Source: an uncultured Verrucomicrobia subdivision 3 bacterium
GTDB taxonomy: Bacteria; Verrucomicrobiota; Verrucomicrobiia; Limisphaerales; UBA11358
Length of the DNA stretch: 64,000 nucleotides
Direction of reading: 5' to 3'
Assembly (NCBI GenBank): GCA_903858275.1
Contig: CAIOIC010000106.1
Span: 1-64,000, forward strand
A program made the translations under genes and the position numbers. The notes under the pieces were generated by a model. It did not search any database. It was not told the origin of the DNA and saw only the letters and a list, made by a program, of their open reading frames with translations. This document shows positions 51,345-60,782 of the stretch, piece by piece. Numbering within the stretch: the first letter of the stretch is position 1; the number at the start of each line of letters is the position of its first letter.

Positions 51345-52523
51345 CTACGGTGACTTGGGTAATTCGGTGTCGGTTTTCTTTGGCGCGACCGGCACCACGG
51401 AATTAGTGTAGCTGCGGGTCAAATGGCAGGTTTGGGCGCAAGAGCCGCCCGTGGCCGTCTGGGTAAAGTTCACCTTCAGCATATAGCCGGTTTTGCCGTA
51501 GGGCACCGCATCACGAATCTGGTGTTTTTGTTTGGAGGCATGCACTTCATGGCAAGCCCGGCAAGTGCGGCCGCGTTCGTCTTTGTTCACGTGGACGAAA
51601 TGCAGGTTCTGATCGCCGTTGCGGAACTTGGTCAAAGTGGTGGTTTTTGGATCTTTGACCACCGACGCCTCATGGCAATCGAAGCACAGGTCGTATAACT
51701 TCGGATCATAGGGAGAATAGAATTGGGCCGGGTATTCCTTGGTCAGGAGGCGAAAATTGTTTCCGCCGTGCGGCGTGTGGCAGGCGCTGCAATCCTTGCC
51801 CGCCACCGGTCCGTGCTGCTCGGGGTTTTCCGCCAGCAGCTTTTTCATATTGGTGAGCACTTTGCCGTCCTGATCCTTGATGCCGTCTTTGCCGTGACAG
51901 CCGACACAGAGATCGAAGGGCAGGCGGATCAACAGGTGTTCCACATTGGCGGCATGGGGATTGTGGCAGTTCATGCATTTGGCATCGCTGGTCAGCGCGT
52001 CGTGCTTCACCTTGGCGTTGGTCACGAGGTTGCTGATGGCCGTGTGGCAGCTCAGACAGAGCGCGCCGGATTCCTCGACCAGCAATTTGGGTTGCTTGGC
52101 ATTATGCGGATTATGGCAACTGACGCAGTTCACCCGCGCCGCAGCATGGCTAAACTTCCGCGCCATGACTTTTCCAAAATCATCATGACAATCCAGGCAG
52201 AGCGCGTTCACCTGCTTGATAATCGCTCCGGGGTTGGTCCGATCCTTGTTCTGGTGGCACAGGCTGCAATCTCCATCCTGATAGGGGCTATGGGCGGATA
52301 CCGGTTTTTGCAGGTCAGGAATCGGCGTTAAATCGTTTTTGCGCATCTTGGCCACCGGCGTGGATTCCTCCTTTTTGGCGTCAGCCGCCATTGCCGCGTA
52401 ACCGCACGCCAGCAACAGCAGCCCCACGATGGCCGCACTGATTCCGCTGCAGCTCAAACTCTGACGATGGTTCCGCGCGATGCTTTTCCGGCCGTTATCT
52501 AAAATGTTTGCTGGTTGTGACAC
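51345..52523 (-). CDS. Multiheme c-type cytochrome with nine CxxCH and one CxxxCH site
   Basis: A 392-residue periplasmic electron carrier. Nine CxxCH heme sites are at C86, C109, C133, C156, C183, C206, C245, C280 and C321, and one CxxxCH (CAQTCH) at C362. Several carry the CHNPH form of doubled-CxxCH cytochromes. The long N-terminus contains a signal helix (about 26-47). It may act in anaerobic respiration or extracellular electron transfer. A GTG start is preceded by AAGGGA. It is divergent from a membrane kinase gene across 169 bases. Confidence 0.9.
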   Translation of the reverse strand: MSQPANILDNGRKSIARNHRQSLSCSGISAAIVGLLLLACGYAAMAADAKKEESTPVAKMRKNDLTPIPDLQKPVSAHSPYQDGDCSLCHQNKDRTNPGAIIKQVNALCLDCHDDFGKVMARKFSHAAARVNCVSCHNPHNAKQPKLLVEESGALCLSCHTAISNLVTNAKVKHDALTSDAKCMNCHNPHAANVEHLLIRLPFDLCVGCHGKDGIKDQDGKVLTNMKKLLAENPEQHGPVAGKDCSACHTPHGGNNFRLLTKEYPAQFYSPYDPKLYDLCFDCHEASVVKDPKTTTLTKFRNGDQNLHFVHVNKDERGRTCRACHEVHASKQKHQIRDAVPYGKTGYMLKVNFTQTATGGSCAQTCHLTRSYTNSVVPVAPKKTDTELPKSP

Positions 52524-52616
52524 AATGTTCCCTTTCGCAGTTGGTCTATGGGTTGATAGTTAGCAGCAGATTATCCAAAAATGAAAATAATTCTCACCTT
52601 TAATTGAAAAACCCCG

Positions 52617-52629
52617 CACAATTATTGTG
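52617..52629 (+). promoter_or_regulatory. Palindrome in the cytochrome/kinase divergent region
   Basis: CACAATTATTGTG is a perfect 6-1-6 inverted repeat. It overlaps a possible -35 region for the kinase gene (followed by CATAAT near 52642). It could be an operator, but no regulator is assigned. Confidence 0.4.
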
Positions 52630-52692
52630 TCCTGGCAGCGGCATAATAAGAAGGCCGAGGGGAAGAATATTTGCCAATGATGCTGGTTTTAA

Positions 52693-54966
52693 ATGTTTGA
52701 CGAAACCCAGCCTTGGACGACAACGTCTCTAATCGTGGACATGATAAGACGTTTTAAGCTGCCGTTGTGGATATTTCCGCTGGCGATCGCCGCTTTGGTG
52801 GCAGTCTTTGGCTGGTGGGGCAACGGACAGTTGCGCAAAACGATTGAAAAGGAGCTGAAGGCTCAACTGAACGCGACACTCAACGCCAATGTGACGGCAT
52901 TGGAAATCTGGACGGTCAACCAGCTCAAGCTAACCACTTCGCTGGCCACGGATACCTCGGTGCATGATCTCGGCCTTCGGATTTTGGAAGGCGGCGGGAC
53001 GCGTGGCCCCACTTTTCAAACGGACGCCGAACAGCTGGCCAGTTACCTGCGGCCTCGGTTGAAATTGATGGGCTATGAAACCGCCCATTTGGTGACTACC
53101 AACTATACCGTGGTCGCCACCTCACAACGTAATTGGATGGCGGCCGGGCAACCGATTTCAGAAGCGCACACCAATAAATTTGCCGAACTCTTCACCGCCG
53201 GCCAACCCGTTATCATCACTCCATTCAAGCCTGAGCTTCTCTTGCAAAGGCGCCCCTTGAAATTCGGTCCGGGACTACAAGGAACCAATGCCGATCCCCG
53301 TCGCAATGTTCGCCTGTTGCCAGCCAAAGTCGGATCCAGCCCCGGTCCCGGACGCGGACGGCGCGGAGATATCACGATGATGCAAGTCGCCGCCCCGATT
53401 CGAAACGCCGCCGACAAGATCTGCGGGGCGTTGGCTCTGATCATCAACCCCGACAATGAATTCTCGAAAATTCTTTCGGTGGCCCGTTCCGGCGATTCCG
53501 GTGAGACCTACGCTTTTGATCAGACCGGCCTGCTGATATCGCTCAGTCGTTTTGACAGCCAACTGCGTCAAATCGGATTGCTGGCCGCCACCAATTCCAG
53601 CTCCACCTTGAACTTGCGCTTGCAGGATCCGGGCGGCGATTTGACCAAGGGTTACAAGCCGGGAGAAAACGAGGAAGCTGGGCGGCCATTAATCCGGCTC
53701 GTGGCCGAAGCGTTGGAAAACGAAAAGGGCGTGGAGGTGGAGCCCTCGCGTGATTATCGCGGCGTGCCGGTCGTTGGCGCTTGGCGCTGGCTGCCGAAAC
53801 TTGGCTTTGGCGTGGCGACCCAGATTGATGCCGGAGAAGCCTACCGTCCGCTGCATGTGCTGCAGTGGCTGTTCATTATCCTGACTTTGCTGCTGTTATT
53901 GTTTGCCGTTGGCATGTTCGTTTTTTCCTATGCCAACGCCATTTCCCGGCAGCGATTGACCGAAGCGGAATTAAAACTGAAGCAACTCGGCCAATACAAT
54001 CTGGAGGAAAAAATCGGCGAAGGTGGCATGGGCGCCGTCTATCGGGCGCGCCATGCAATGATGCGGCGGGAAACGGCCGTCAAAATATTACTGCCAGATC
54101 GGGCAGACCCCGCAGCCATCGAACGCTTCAAACGCGAGGTGTGCCTCACCTGCCAACTCACGCATCCCAACACCATTCAGGTTTATGATTACGGCCACAC
54201 GCCGGACAATCTCTTTTATTATGCGATGGAATTTCTCCAGGGGCTGAATCTCCACACGCTGGTCGCCCGCTTTGGTTGCATTTCCGAAGCCCGGGTGATT
54301 CACATTTTAACCCAGGTGTGCGGCTCGCTCGCGGAAGCGCATGGCTTGGGGCTGATTCATCGGGATATTAAACCGGGCAACATATTTCTTTGCCAGCGCG
54401 GCGGCGCGCCTGATTGTGTGAAGGTGTTGGATTTCGGGCTGGTTCGCGAATTTCGCAACACAAACATCGAGCAAAATGCGCCGGAGGAAAAAGCCGCCAT
54501 CGAAGGCACGCCCTGGTTCATGCCGCCCGAATCGATTTTAAATCCCGCCCACAGCGACCCGCGCAGCGACATCTATTCCGTCGGGGCACTCGGTTACTAT
54601 CTGCTGACGGGCGGAAATTTTGTATTTGAAGGCGAAACAATCTGGGACATCCATCAGCGGCAACTGGAAGGAAATCCCATCCCACCCAGCCAACGCACCG
54701 CCAATCCGATCAGCCATGAATTGGAACAAATTATTCTCCGCTGTCTGGCGGTTGATCCGAATCAACGCCCGCAAACAGCCGACGAGTTGCGCGAATCATT
54801 GCTGGCTACTCCCCACGCCGCCGACTGGAAATTAGCGGATCGGCTGGCGTGGTGGGGAAATTTCCAAAGTGAGCCGGCGGTCGAAAACACGACCACTGAT
54901 CTCACCACGCCCAGAGCCACCGTGAGTATCAGCATCACGGACAAAATTCAGCACTACGGAAATTAG
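52693..54966 (+). CDS. Membrane-bound Ser/Thr kinase with N-terminal extracytoplasmic sensor domain
   Basis: A 757-residue Hanks-type kinase of unusual order: sensor first, kinase last. Helix 1 (about residues 23-42) and helix 2 (about 390-415) bound a large periplasmic domain of Cache-like pattern (LEIWTVNQLKLTTSLATDTS, GDSGETYAFDQTGLLISLSR). The kinase follows with GEGGMGAVY (about 442-450), K464, HRDIKPGN (H556) and DFG (580-582). It ends with an Asp/Thr-rich tail. Divergence from the multiheme cytochrome suggests it senses a respiratory or redox-linked signal. An ATG at 52741 is an alternative start. Confidence 0.9.
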   Translation: MFDETQPWTTTSLIVDMIRRFKLPLWIFPLAIAALVAVFGWWGNGQLRKTIEKELKAQLNATLNANVTALEIWTVNQLKLTTSLATDTSVHDLGLRILEGGGTRGPTFQTDAEQLASYLRPRLKLMGYETAHLVTTNYTVVATSQRNWMAAGQPISEAHTNKFAELFTAGQPVIITPFKPELLLQRRPLKFGPGLQGTNADPRRNVRLLPAKVGSSPGPGRGRRGDITMMQVAAPIRNAADKICGALALIINPDNEFSKILSVARSGDSGETYAFDQTGLLISLSRFDSQLRQIGLLAATNSSSTLNLRLQDPGGDLTKGYKPGENEEAGRPLIRLVAEALENEKGVEVEPSRDYRGVPVVGAWRWLPKLGFGVATQIDAGEAYRPLHVLQWLFIILTLLLLLFAVGMFVFSYANAISRQRLTEAELKLKQLGQYNLEEKIGEGGMGAVYRARHAMMRRETAVKILLPDRADPAAIERFKREVCLTCQLTHPNTIQVYDYGHTPDNLFYYAMEFLQGLNLHTLVARFGCISEARVIHILTQVCGSLAEAHGLGLIHRDIKPGNIFLCQRGGAPDCVKVLDFGLVREFRNTNIEQNAPEEKAAIEGTPWFMPPESILNPAHSDPRSDIYSVGALGYYLLTGGNFVFEGETIWDIHQRQLEGNPIPPSQRTANPISHELEQIILRCLAVDPNQRPQTADELRESLLATPHAADWKLADRLAWWGNFQSEPAVENTTTDLTTPRATVSISITDKIQHYGN

Positions 54967-54997
54967 CACCATCAGCCGTGCCGAAAATCGGGTCCGG

Positions 54998-56506
54998 TTA
55001 AAATTTCCGCAGCAGTTCCAACATTTTCCGGTCGAGCTTGTGGTCCTTGAAGGTTTCGTAGGCCACATCTTTGCGCTCGCTGTCGAGAACGCCAAAGGAA
55101 CCGCGAAGATTCCACAAGGCCCAGCCGAATCCGGCCGCTTGCCAGTTCTCAAGACAGTCGCACATCCAAGCCAGCGCCACGGCGTGCGGGGTTTGGTTGT
55201 GTGAGCCCCATTCGCCGACATGCACCCCGACACCCTTTGCCGCCAGCGCCTGCCATGGCTCGACCATGTTTTTCTGGAGCGTCTCCTTGCTGTGTAGAAA
55301 ACGCGGGTTGACCGGCCGCGCGCCGGAATTGTCCACGATGAACGTCTCCTGTTTCACGCCCCAATCATTGCTGCCGGTAACGATGACGGTTTCACCAAGC
55401 CGCAACTCCGTAAACGTCAGCCAGTCACCTTTGCCGATTTCAATCTGAATCTCGCGCGTGCCAGCGGGGATGGACGCGGTGTAATCGCGGTCGTAGTCGG
55501 CGGTGTAGCCGCCCCAACTGGCTTTTTCGGACTTCTTCCACTCGCCGGCACCGGGAGCGGGTTGAAATTGTTTTTTCAACACAACGGTGCCGTTGGCTTT
55601 CACGATGAGTTCTGCCGACGATGAAACGCGAGCAATACGAATGCTGAACGGCGTTGCCTGCGGACAATCGGTGCGCAATACCAGTGCGCTTTTAAACTCC
55701 CGCTTGATGTCACCGTAGAGATGGTTGTTGATGCCCACGGGCACGGGCCAGACCGGCGTCGCCCACGGACCTTCGTGGCGCACCCAGCTCGCTTTGTAGT
55801 GGCTCACCATGCCCGGCTCATACCCACGCGTGCTCTGGGCGATGCCCAGCGCTGCCAGTTCCGGCACCGGCTTCGTACCCCAGCGGATGCCGTCGGCAAT
55901 GACGAGCCGTTGCGGGTCGGCAGCGTGGATCGCCTCCACCGCCGGCTTCATCGCGGCGGCATACACGTCACCAGTGATGTCGGCGGGTTCGTTGATGAGG
56001 TTGAAACTGAGGTGCTTGTTCGGCACGCCCTTGTAGCGCGCGGCAAACACGCCCCAATGCCGGGCAAACTGCTGTTGCGCCACCGATTCAGTCCACAGCG
56101 TCGGCTTCTCGCCGCCACGCATATTGACGCAATAACCGGGGCCACGGTGAAAATTGATGCAGACATGAATGCCATGCTCTTTGCCCCACGCCACGGCCTG
56201 GTCAATTTCTTTCATCGTCTGCTCGTTAAACTCCGCCTCGGGCGTTTTTGCCCAGCAGCGGAAATCCATCGGCAGGCGCACGAAATTGAATCCCCAGTCG
56301 GCAATCATCTCAAAATCTTGTTCAACGAACGGCTTGTTGCCCCCATCAAGCCGGAATTTTTCCAGCAAGTTAAACCCGCGCCAACGCGGGAGCTTCTGCG
56401 CCGTGGCTTCGGGCAGCGGACGGGGCGAAGCGCAGAAACCGGGTTTTGTAAATGCAACCACGGCGGCGGTGGCAGCAGTGGATTTGAGGAATTGGCGGCG
56501 GTTCAT
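54998..56506 (-). CDS. Tat-exported GH5 family glycoside hydrolase with a domain nested in the barrel
   Basis: A 502-residue secreted glycosidase, probably a beta-glucanase or mannanase. A Tat-type signal opens it (MNRRQFLKSTAATAAVVAF). The barrel has WGFNFVRLPMDFRCW, acid/base E173 in NLINEPADI, and nucleophile E432 in VHVGEWGSHN. Between the two catalytic strands sits an extra stretch of about 140 residues (about 259-398) that looks like a beta-sandwich (FSIRIARVSSSAELIVKANG, IPAGTREIQIEIGKGDWLTF) and could bind carbohydrate. Divergent from the esterase gene. Confidence 0.88.
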   Translation of the reverse strand: MNRRQFLKSTAATAAVVAFTKPGFCASPRPLPEATAQKLPRWRGFNLLEKFRLDGGNKPFVEQDFEMIADWGFNFVRLPMDFRCWAKTPEAEFNEQTMKEIDQAVAWGKEHGIHVCINFHRGPGYCVNMRGGEKPTLWTESVAQQQFARHWGVFAARYKGVPNKHLSFNLINEPADITGDVYAAAMKPAVEAIHAADPQRLVIADGIRWGTKPVPELAALGIAQSTRGYEPGMVSHYKASWVRHEGPWATPVWPVPVGINNHLYGDIKREFKSALVLRTDCPQATPFSIRIARVSSSAELIVKANGTVVLKKQFQPAPGAGEWKKSEKASWGGYTADYDRDYTASIPAGTREIQIEIGKGDWLTFTELRLGETVIVTGSNDWGVKQETFIVDNSGARPVNPRFLHSKETLQKNMVEPWQALAAKGVGVHVGEWGSHNQTPHAVALAWMCDCLENWQAAGFGWALWNLRGSFGVLDSERKDVAYETFKDHKLDRKMLELLRKF

Positions 56507-56670
56507 GGCGCAATTATGATGATTTTGTGATGGCTGTCTAGTGTGCTTGGCTTGGCAAAGATTTCCCCCTGATAATTTCCTGCTACTTCCCTTCACGCCC
56601 ATTGACATCAATTCCGTCTCGGTTAACACTCGCTTCCGAACCATTTCACCTCAAACCAAACCTCCACACC

Positions 56671-57600
56671 ATGATGCTTCGAAATTTGCTCCTGTTTGTT
56701 TTTACTGCAGTCGCCGCCATCGCCGCTCCGCCGGATGATCAATATATTCTCAGCCCGGATTCACTGCCGAAGGAAGGCGTGCCGCACGGCAAGGTGATTG
56801 CGATGGAGCCGTGGCACTCGAAGATTTTCGACGGCACGGTGCGCGACTGGTGGATCTATGTGCCGGCACAATACGACGCCTCAAAGCCCGCCGCGGTGAT
56901 GGTTTTTCAAGACGGCGGCAAAGCGAAGCCGGCCGACAAAAATTTCGCCGGGCCGAACAACGCCGTGTTCGTCTTCGACAATCTGGTTCACGCCAAACAA
57001 ATGCCGGTGACCATCGGCATCTTCATCAGTCCCGGAGTTTTTCCCGTCGCCGATCCAAATGCCCAGCCGCGTCGCAATCGCAGCGTCGAGTATGACACTC
57101 CCAGCGACACCTATGCGCGCTTTCTGCTGGAGGAGATTTTTCCCGAAGTCGGCAAGACCCACAAACTCACCGACGATCCGGAGCAGCGCGCCATCTGCGG
57201 CGGCAGCAGCGGTGGCATCTGTTCGTTCACCGTTGCGTGGGAGCGACCCGATGCGTTCCGTAAAGTCGTAAGCCACATCGGCAGCTTCACCAACATCCGC
57301 GGCGGTTACGGCTATCCGCCGGCGATCCGCAAGACGAAGCTGGAGCATTCGAGTGAAATCTACAACACTCCCGAGTTGAAAAAACTGCTGGAGTCGCGCC
57401 GGAAAATCCGCGTGTTTCTCCAGGATGGAAAAAACGATCTCGACAACCAGTTTGGCAACTGGCCGCTCGCGAATCAGGATATGGCCGCCGCGCTGAAATT
57501 CGCCGGCTGGGATTACGACTTCAAATTCGGCGAAGGCACCCACAACGGCAAGCATGGCGCGGCGATGTTCCCCGACACGATGCGGTGGCTCTGGCGCTGA
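56671..57600 (+). CDS. Secreted esterase (enterochelin/feruloyl esterase-like)
   Basis: A 309-residue alpha/beta hydrolase with a signal peptide (about residues 1-19). The nucleophile elbow is CGGSSGGICSFTVAWERPD (G-x-S-x-G). The catalytic His is likely in GEGTHNGKHGAAMFPDTMRW. Such enzymes cleave feruloyl, acetyl or similar esters on plant polysaccharides, which fits the GH5 neighbour. The ATG pair at 56671 starts the signal peptide. Confidence 0.87.
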   Translation: MMLRNLLLFVFTAVAAIAAPPDDQYILSPDSLPKEGVPHGKVIAMEPWHSKIFDGTVRDWWIYVPAQYDASKPAAVMVFQDGGKAKPADKNFAGPNNAVFVFDNLVHAKQMPVTIGIFISPGVFPVADPNAQPRRNRSVEYDTPSDTYARFLLEEIFPEVGKTHKLTDDPEQRAICGGSSGGICSFTVAWERPDAFRKVVSHIGSFTNIRGGYGYPPAIRKTKLEHSSEIYNTPELKKLLESRRKIRVFLQDGKNDLDNQFGNWPLANQDMAAALKFAGWDYDFKFGEGTHNGKHGAAMFPDTMRWLWR

Positions 57601-57906
57601 ACTCACGGGTCAACTTATTGCTTAAATCCCATCGATTCCGCTCGCTTCATTCAAAATGAAGTCAGATACCCCCTGAATCAAACAACGATAGTCCGCCCGC
57701 GCACCCGGCACTTTTCCATTAATCCGGGAGCAACGGCCTGTCTGTAAACCCGAAGTCATCGCCACACTCTTCGGCGGTCAGGACGCGATCAATGTTCCTT
57801 CGTGGTCGCTGGACAGGACACAGATTGCATTTGTCAGCTACTGCCACATTTTTCCGCTTGCAACTAACTATCAACCGATGAAAAAATAACCACTCACGAA
57901 CCCACC
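57601..57906. other. Intergenic region without a convincing gene
   Basis: 306 bases. One minus-strand frame reads [20 protein letters not shown] and ends soon after (stop near 57719), but it lacks a good start and family similarity. A promoter for the isomerase gene is expected near its end, but none was clear. Confidence 0.4.
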
Positions 57907-58881
57907 ATGAACTCGCTACCGACCCGCCGCAGTTTTTTGAAACAAGCCGCCGTGCTCCCACTCGCCGCCGTCGCGGGGCTTCCGATTGGAACCGCGACCG
58001 CCGCAGTGATACCCATCAAACGGATTGGCGGCGCGCATCTGAAGCCGTCGCTCAACGCCTACTCCTTTTTGGACCTCCTGAACGCCAACGCCAAGGATGC
58101 CAGCAAGGGCGTGGACTTGTTTCAGGTCTGCGATTTCTGCGCGAAGGCCGATTTCGAGGCAGTGGATGTCACCGGCTATTTCTTTCCCGGCTATCCGAAG
58201 GTGCCGGACGACACCTATATCTACCGGCTCAAGCGGCGCGCATTTGATCTGGGCCTCGCCATCAGCGGCACCGGTGTGCGCAACGATTTCACCGCCGCCG
58301 ACAAAGCGGTCCGCGCCGAAGGCGTGGAGCGCATCAAAGCCTGGATTGAAGTCGCGGCGAAATTGGGCGCACCGGTGATCCGAGCGTTTGCGGATTCGCA
58401 GCCGCCGTTCAAGAATTGGCAGGAAGCGTCTGGCAACGTGAGCCGCGAGGCGGTCGAAATCTGGCTCGCCGATTCGCTGCGCGAATGCGCGGTGCACGGG
58501 AAGAAGTTCGGCGTCATCGTGGCCGTGCAGAACCACGGCGACTTCATCAGCACCGGCGCGGAACACCTCAGCCTGCTGCAACGCGTGGATCATGAATATT
58601 GCGCGGCCATGGTGGACACGGGCAAATACAACACTCCCGACCCTTACGTGGACATCGCCATGGTGGCGCCCTCCGCGGTGACCTGGCAGATCAAAGAACT
58701 GATTGGAACCGCAGGCAACTCGCCGCGCACGGACATGAAGAAGCTGGTCAAAATCATCCGCCAATCCGGCTATTGCGGTTATTTGCCCATTGAAACGCTG
58801 GCCTCAGGACGAAAGAACTACGATCCCTTTGTGCAAACGGCGAAAATGCTGGTGGAGTTGCGTGCGGCCATTGCCGAATAA
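57907..58881 (+). CDS. Tat-exported sugar phosphate isomerase/epimerase-like TIM-barrel protein
   Basis: A 324-residue protein with a Tat signal (TRRSFLKQAAVLPLAAVAG) and an AP-endonuclease-2/xylose-isomerase-like barrel. Metal-site-type residues are seen in FEAVDVTGYF, IVAVQNHGDFIST, AAMVDTGKYNTPD and CGYLPIETLASG. The family includes myo-inositol and tagatose enzymes; export to the periplasm is common in Planctomycetes and Verrucomicrobia. Substrate unknown. Confidence 0.85.
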   Translation: MNSLPTRRSFLKQAAVLPLAAVAGLPIGTATAAVIPIKRIGGAHLKPSLNAYSFLDLLNANAKDASKGVDLFQVCDFCAKADFEAVDVTGYFFPGYPKVPDDTYIYRLKRRAFDLGLAISGTGVRNDFTAADKAVRAEGVERIKAWIEVAAKLGAPVIRAFADSQPPFKNWQEASGNVSREAVEIWLADSLRECAVHGKKFGVIVAVQNHGDFISTGAEHLSLLQRVDHEYCAAMVDTGKYNTPDPYVDIAMVAPSAVTWQIKELIGTAGNSPRTDMKKLVKIIRQSGYCGYLPIETLASGRKNYDPFVQTAKMLVELRAAIAE

Positions 58882-59134
58882 CCAGGGCGTGTTTTCAAAA
58901 TGCCGCCGGAGCCGTGGGTTTGGCAGCAGGTGGTGGGTCAAGTCGCGCTGCGATTTGACCTGACCGCGCAGCGGTCGCTTTGAGGCGCGGCCATTTTCCG
59001 GCTCACGAACGTTCCGGCGCCTGACGCGGCGCTCGGCGACGGCCAAAGTCGCAGCACGACCTTGGCCACCCTTGCCCGCCATTCGATGAAGTGAGCGTCA
59101 CTTGATGCTGCAAATTGTTTTCCTGCGGTTGGTT

Positions 59135-59911
59135 TTAGAGGGACAAGCCACCGTCGAGGGTAACATTCGAGCCGTTCATGTAGGCGGAGCCAGGGCCGGC
59201 GAGAAACACCGCGGCGGCGGCAAGGTCAGCGGGGTCGGCGATGTAGCCTAGGGGAATCCTGGCCACGACCTTCGCCTCATAGGCGGGATCAGTGAGGACG
59301 GCGCGGTTCATGTCGGTGCGGATGGCGCCGGGAATAAGGGTGTTCACAGTGATGCCGTGCGGGGCGAGTTCAAGCGCCAAAGACTTAGTGAGCATGGCCA
59401 GCCCGCCTTTTGTGATGTTGTAGATCGCGGCGCGCGGAAGCGGACGGGACTCGTGGGTGCTGGAGACGTTGATGATGCGCCCCTTGATTTTCCGGGCGAT
59501 CATGTCGCGCGCGACGGACTGGGTGAGAAACAAGAGTCCTTTCAAGTTCACATTGAGATGCCAGTCCCAGTCGGCTTCCGTGAATTCGAGAACTCCAGCG
59601 CGTTTTTCCACGCCGGCGTTATTGAAGAGGATATCAATCGGGCCGAGGGCCGCACGGACGGTGGCGAGCATCGGCGCGTGATCGGAGAGCTGGCCGATGT
59701 CGGCGCGCACGGCGACCGCCTTGCCGCCGCCGGCGATGATGGCGGCGACGACTTCATTTGCGGCGGCTTCACCGGAGACATAGTTGACGGCGACGTGGGC
59801 GCCGGCCCGGGCCAAACCGAGGGCGATGGCGCGGCCGATGCCCCGGCTCGCGCCGGTGACAAGTGCGATTTTACCGGAAAGCGGCGGGTTGTTTTGAGAA
59901 GTGGTATTCAT
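59135..59911 (-). CDS. SDR-family oxidoreductase
   Basis: A 258-residue classical short-chain dehydrogenase. The cofactor loop is TGASRGIG (19-26), NNAG at 97-100, and the catalytic Ser150-Tyr164-x3-Lys168. It is the last gene of the minus-strand sugar operon, four bases after the SMP-30 gene. A role as sugar or ketodeoxy-acid dehydrogenase is inferred from neighbours. Confidence 0.93.
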   Translation of the reverse strand: MNTTSQNNPPLSGKIALVTGASRGIGRAIALGLARAGAHVAVNYVSGEAAANEVVAAIIAGGGKAVAVRADIGQLSDHAPMLATVRAALGPIDILFNNAGVEKRAGVLEFTEADWDWHLNVNLKGLLFLTQSVARDMIARKIKGRIINVSSTHESRPLPRAAIYNITKGGLAMLTKSLALELAPHGITVNTLIPGAIRTDMNRAVLTDPAYEAKVVARIPLGYIADPADLAAAAVFLAGPGSAYMNGSNVTLDGGLSL

Positions 59912-59915
59912 AGGA

Positions 59916-60764
59916 TTAGCGGAAAAAGACTTTTTCACCTTTGCGGTCCAAATCAATTGATAACACGCAGCCGACATCGGCATCCGTCACCACCAATCCG
60001 TAACGGCCGGATGGATCAAAGGCGCAACTGGTCGGACGCTTCACCGGCAGCATGATGGTCTCAATAATTTTGCCATCCGGTGCCGCCACCATGATGCGGG
60101 ATTGATCAAAAACGGTCACATAAAGATTCCCGTCGGCATCCAGCGCCATGCCGTCGGGACCAAAAGGGCCGGGGGTTTGCATAAAAGGCTCTTCCTCCAG
60201 AATCGTCGCCCGGGTTGAATCCCAGGCCGCGCGCCAGACCTGCTGCTTGTAAGTTTCCGCAAAATAAAGCCAGCGCCCGTCTTTAGAAAACACAACGCCA
60301 TTCGTGAAAAATTTATTTTTGCTGATGACTTTGGCGACTCCGTCCCTGGAAAACGACACCATATACCCGAGCGGTTCAGTGCGGCCATCAGCATGACAGG
60401 AAAAAACCAGATTGCCCGCTGGATCAAACGCCAGGTCATTGGGGCGCTTGAGCCGGTCGCCGGCAACACGGTCGAGCACATCTTCGAAGCGCTGTTCCCG
60501 GCGGAGATATTTGCGAATCTTGTGATCTTCCTGCTCGGTAAACCAGATATCGCCGACGGCATCGAAAATCATGCAGCCGGGTTTGCCACCGGTGGCCAGG
60601 CGTTCCAGCTTCCCCTCGGCAAAATTTGTCAGGCAACCTCCCTTGCATTCGGTAAACCAGAGCTTGCCGTCCGTATCAAAACAAGGGCCTTCCGGAAAAT
60701 TAAGCCCCGTGACAAGAGTGGTGATGGTTGGTTTCAGTTCCATAAACGGTTGGGGTTGATTCAT
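59916..60764 (-). CDS. SMP-30/gluconolactonase family lactonase
   Basis: A 282-residue six-bladed propeller lactonase. FPEGPCFDTDGKLWFTECKG supplies the metal Glu (E in PEGP), RPNDLAFDPAGNLVFS the Asn, and GPDGMALDADGNLYVTVFDQ the Asp. It would open sugar lactones made by the upstream reductase. 18 bases separate it from the aldo/keto reductase gene. Confidence 0.92.
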   Translation of the reverse strand: MNQPQPFMELKPTITTLVTGLNFPEGPCFDTDGKLWFTECKGGCLTNFAEGKLERLATGGKPGCMIFDAVGDIWFTEQEDHKIRKYLRREQRFEDVLDRVAGDRLKRPNDLAFDPAGNLVFSCHADGRTEPLGYMVSFSRDGVAKVISKNKFFTNGVVFSKDGRWLYFAETYKQQVWRAAWDSTRATILEEEPFMQTPGPFGPDGMALDADGNLYVTVFDQSRIMVAAPDGKIIETIMLPVKRPTSCAFDPSGRYGLVVTDADVGCVLSIDLDRKGEKVFFR

Positions 60765-60782
60765 TCCAATTTGATAAACCGG

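Noticed and set aside
57719-57850. Small minus-strand frame [20 protein letters not shown]
   Set aside because: No Shine-Dalgarno, only a GTG start, no recognisable family. Could be a gene remnant, but the evidence is too thin.
58882-59134. Minus-strand frame in the gap before the SDR gene
   Set aside because: Arg-rich, no domain and no conserved motif; treated as ordinary intergenic DNA.
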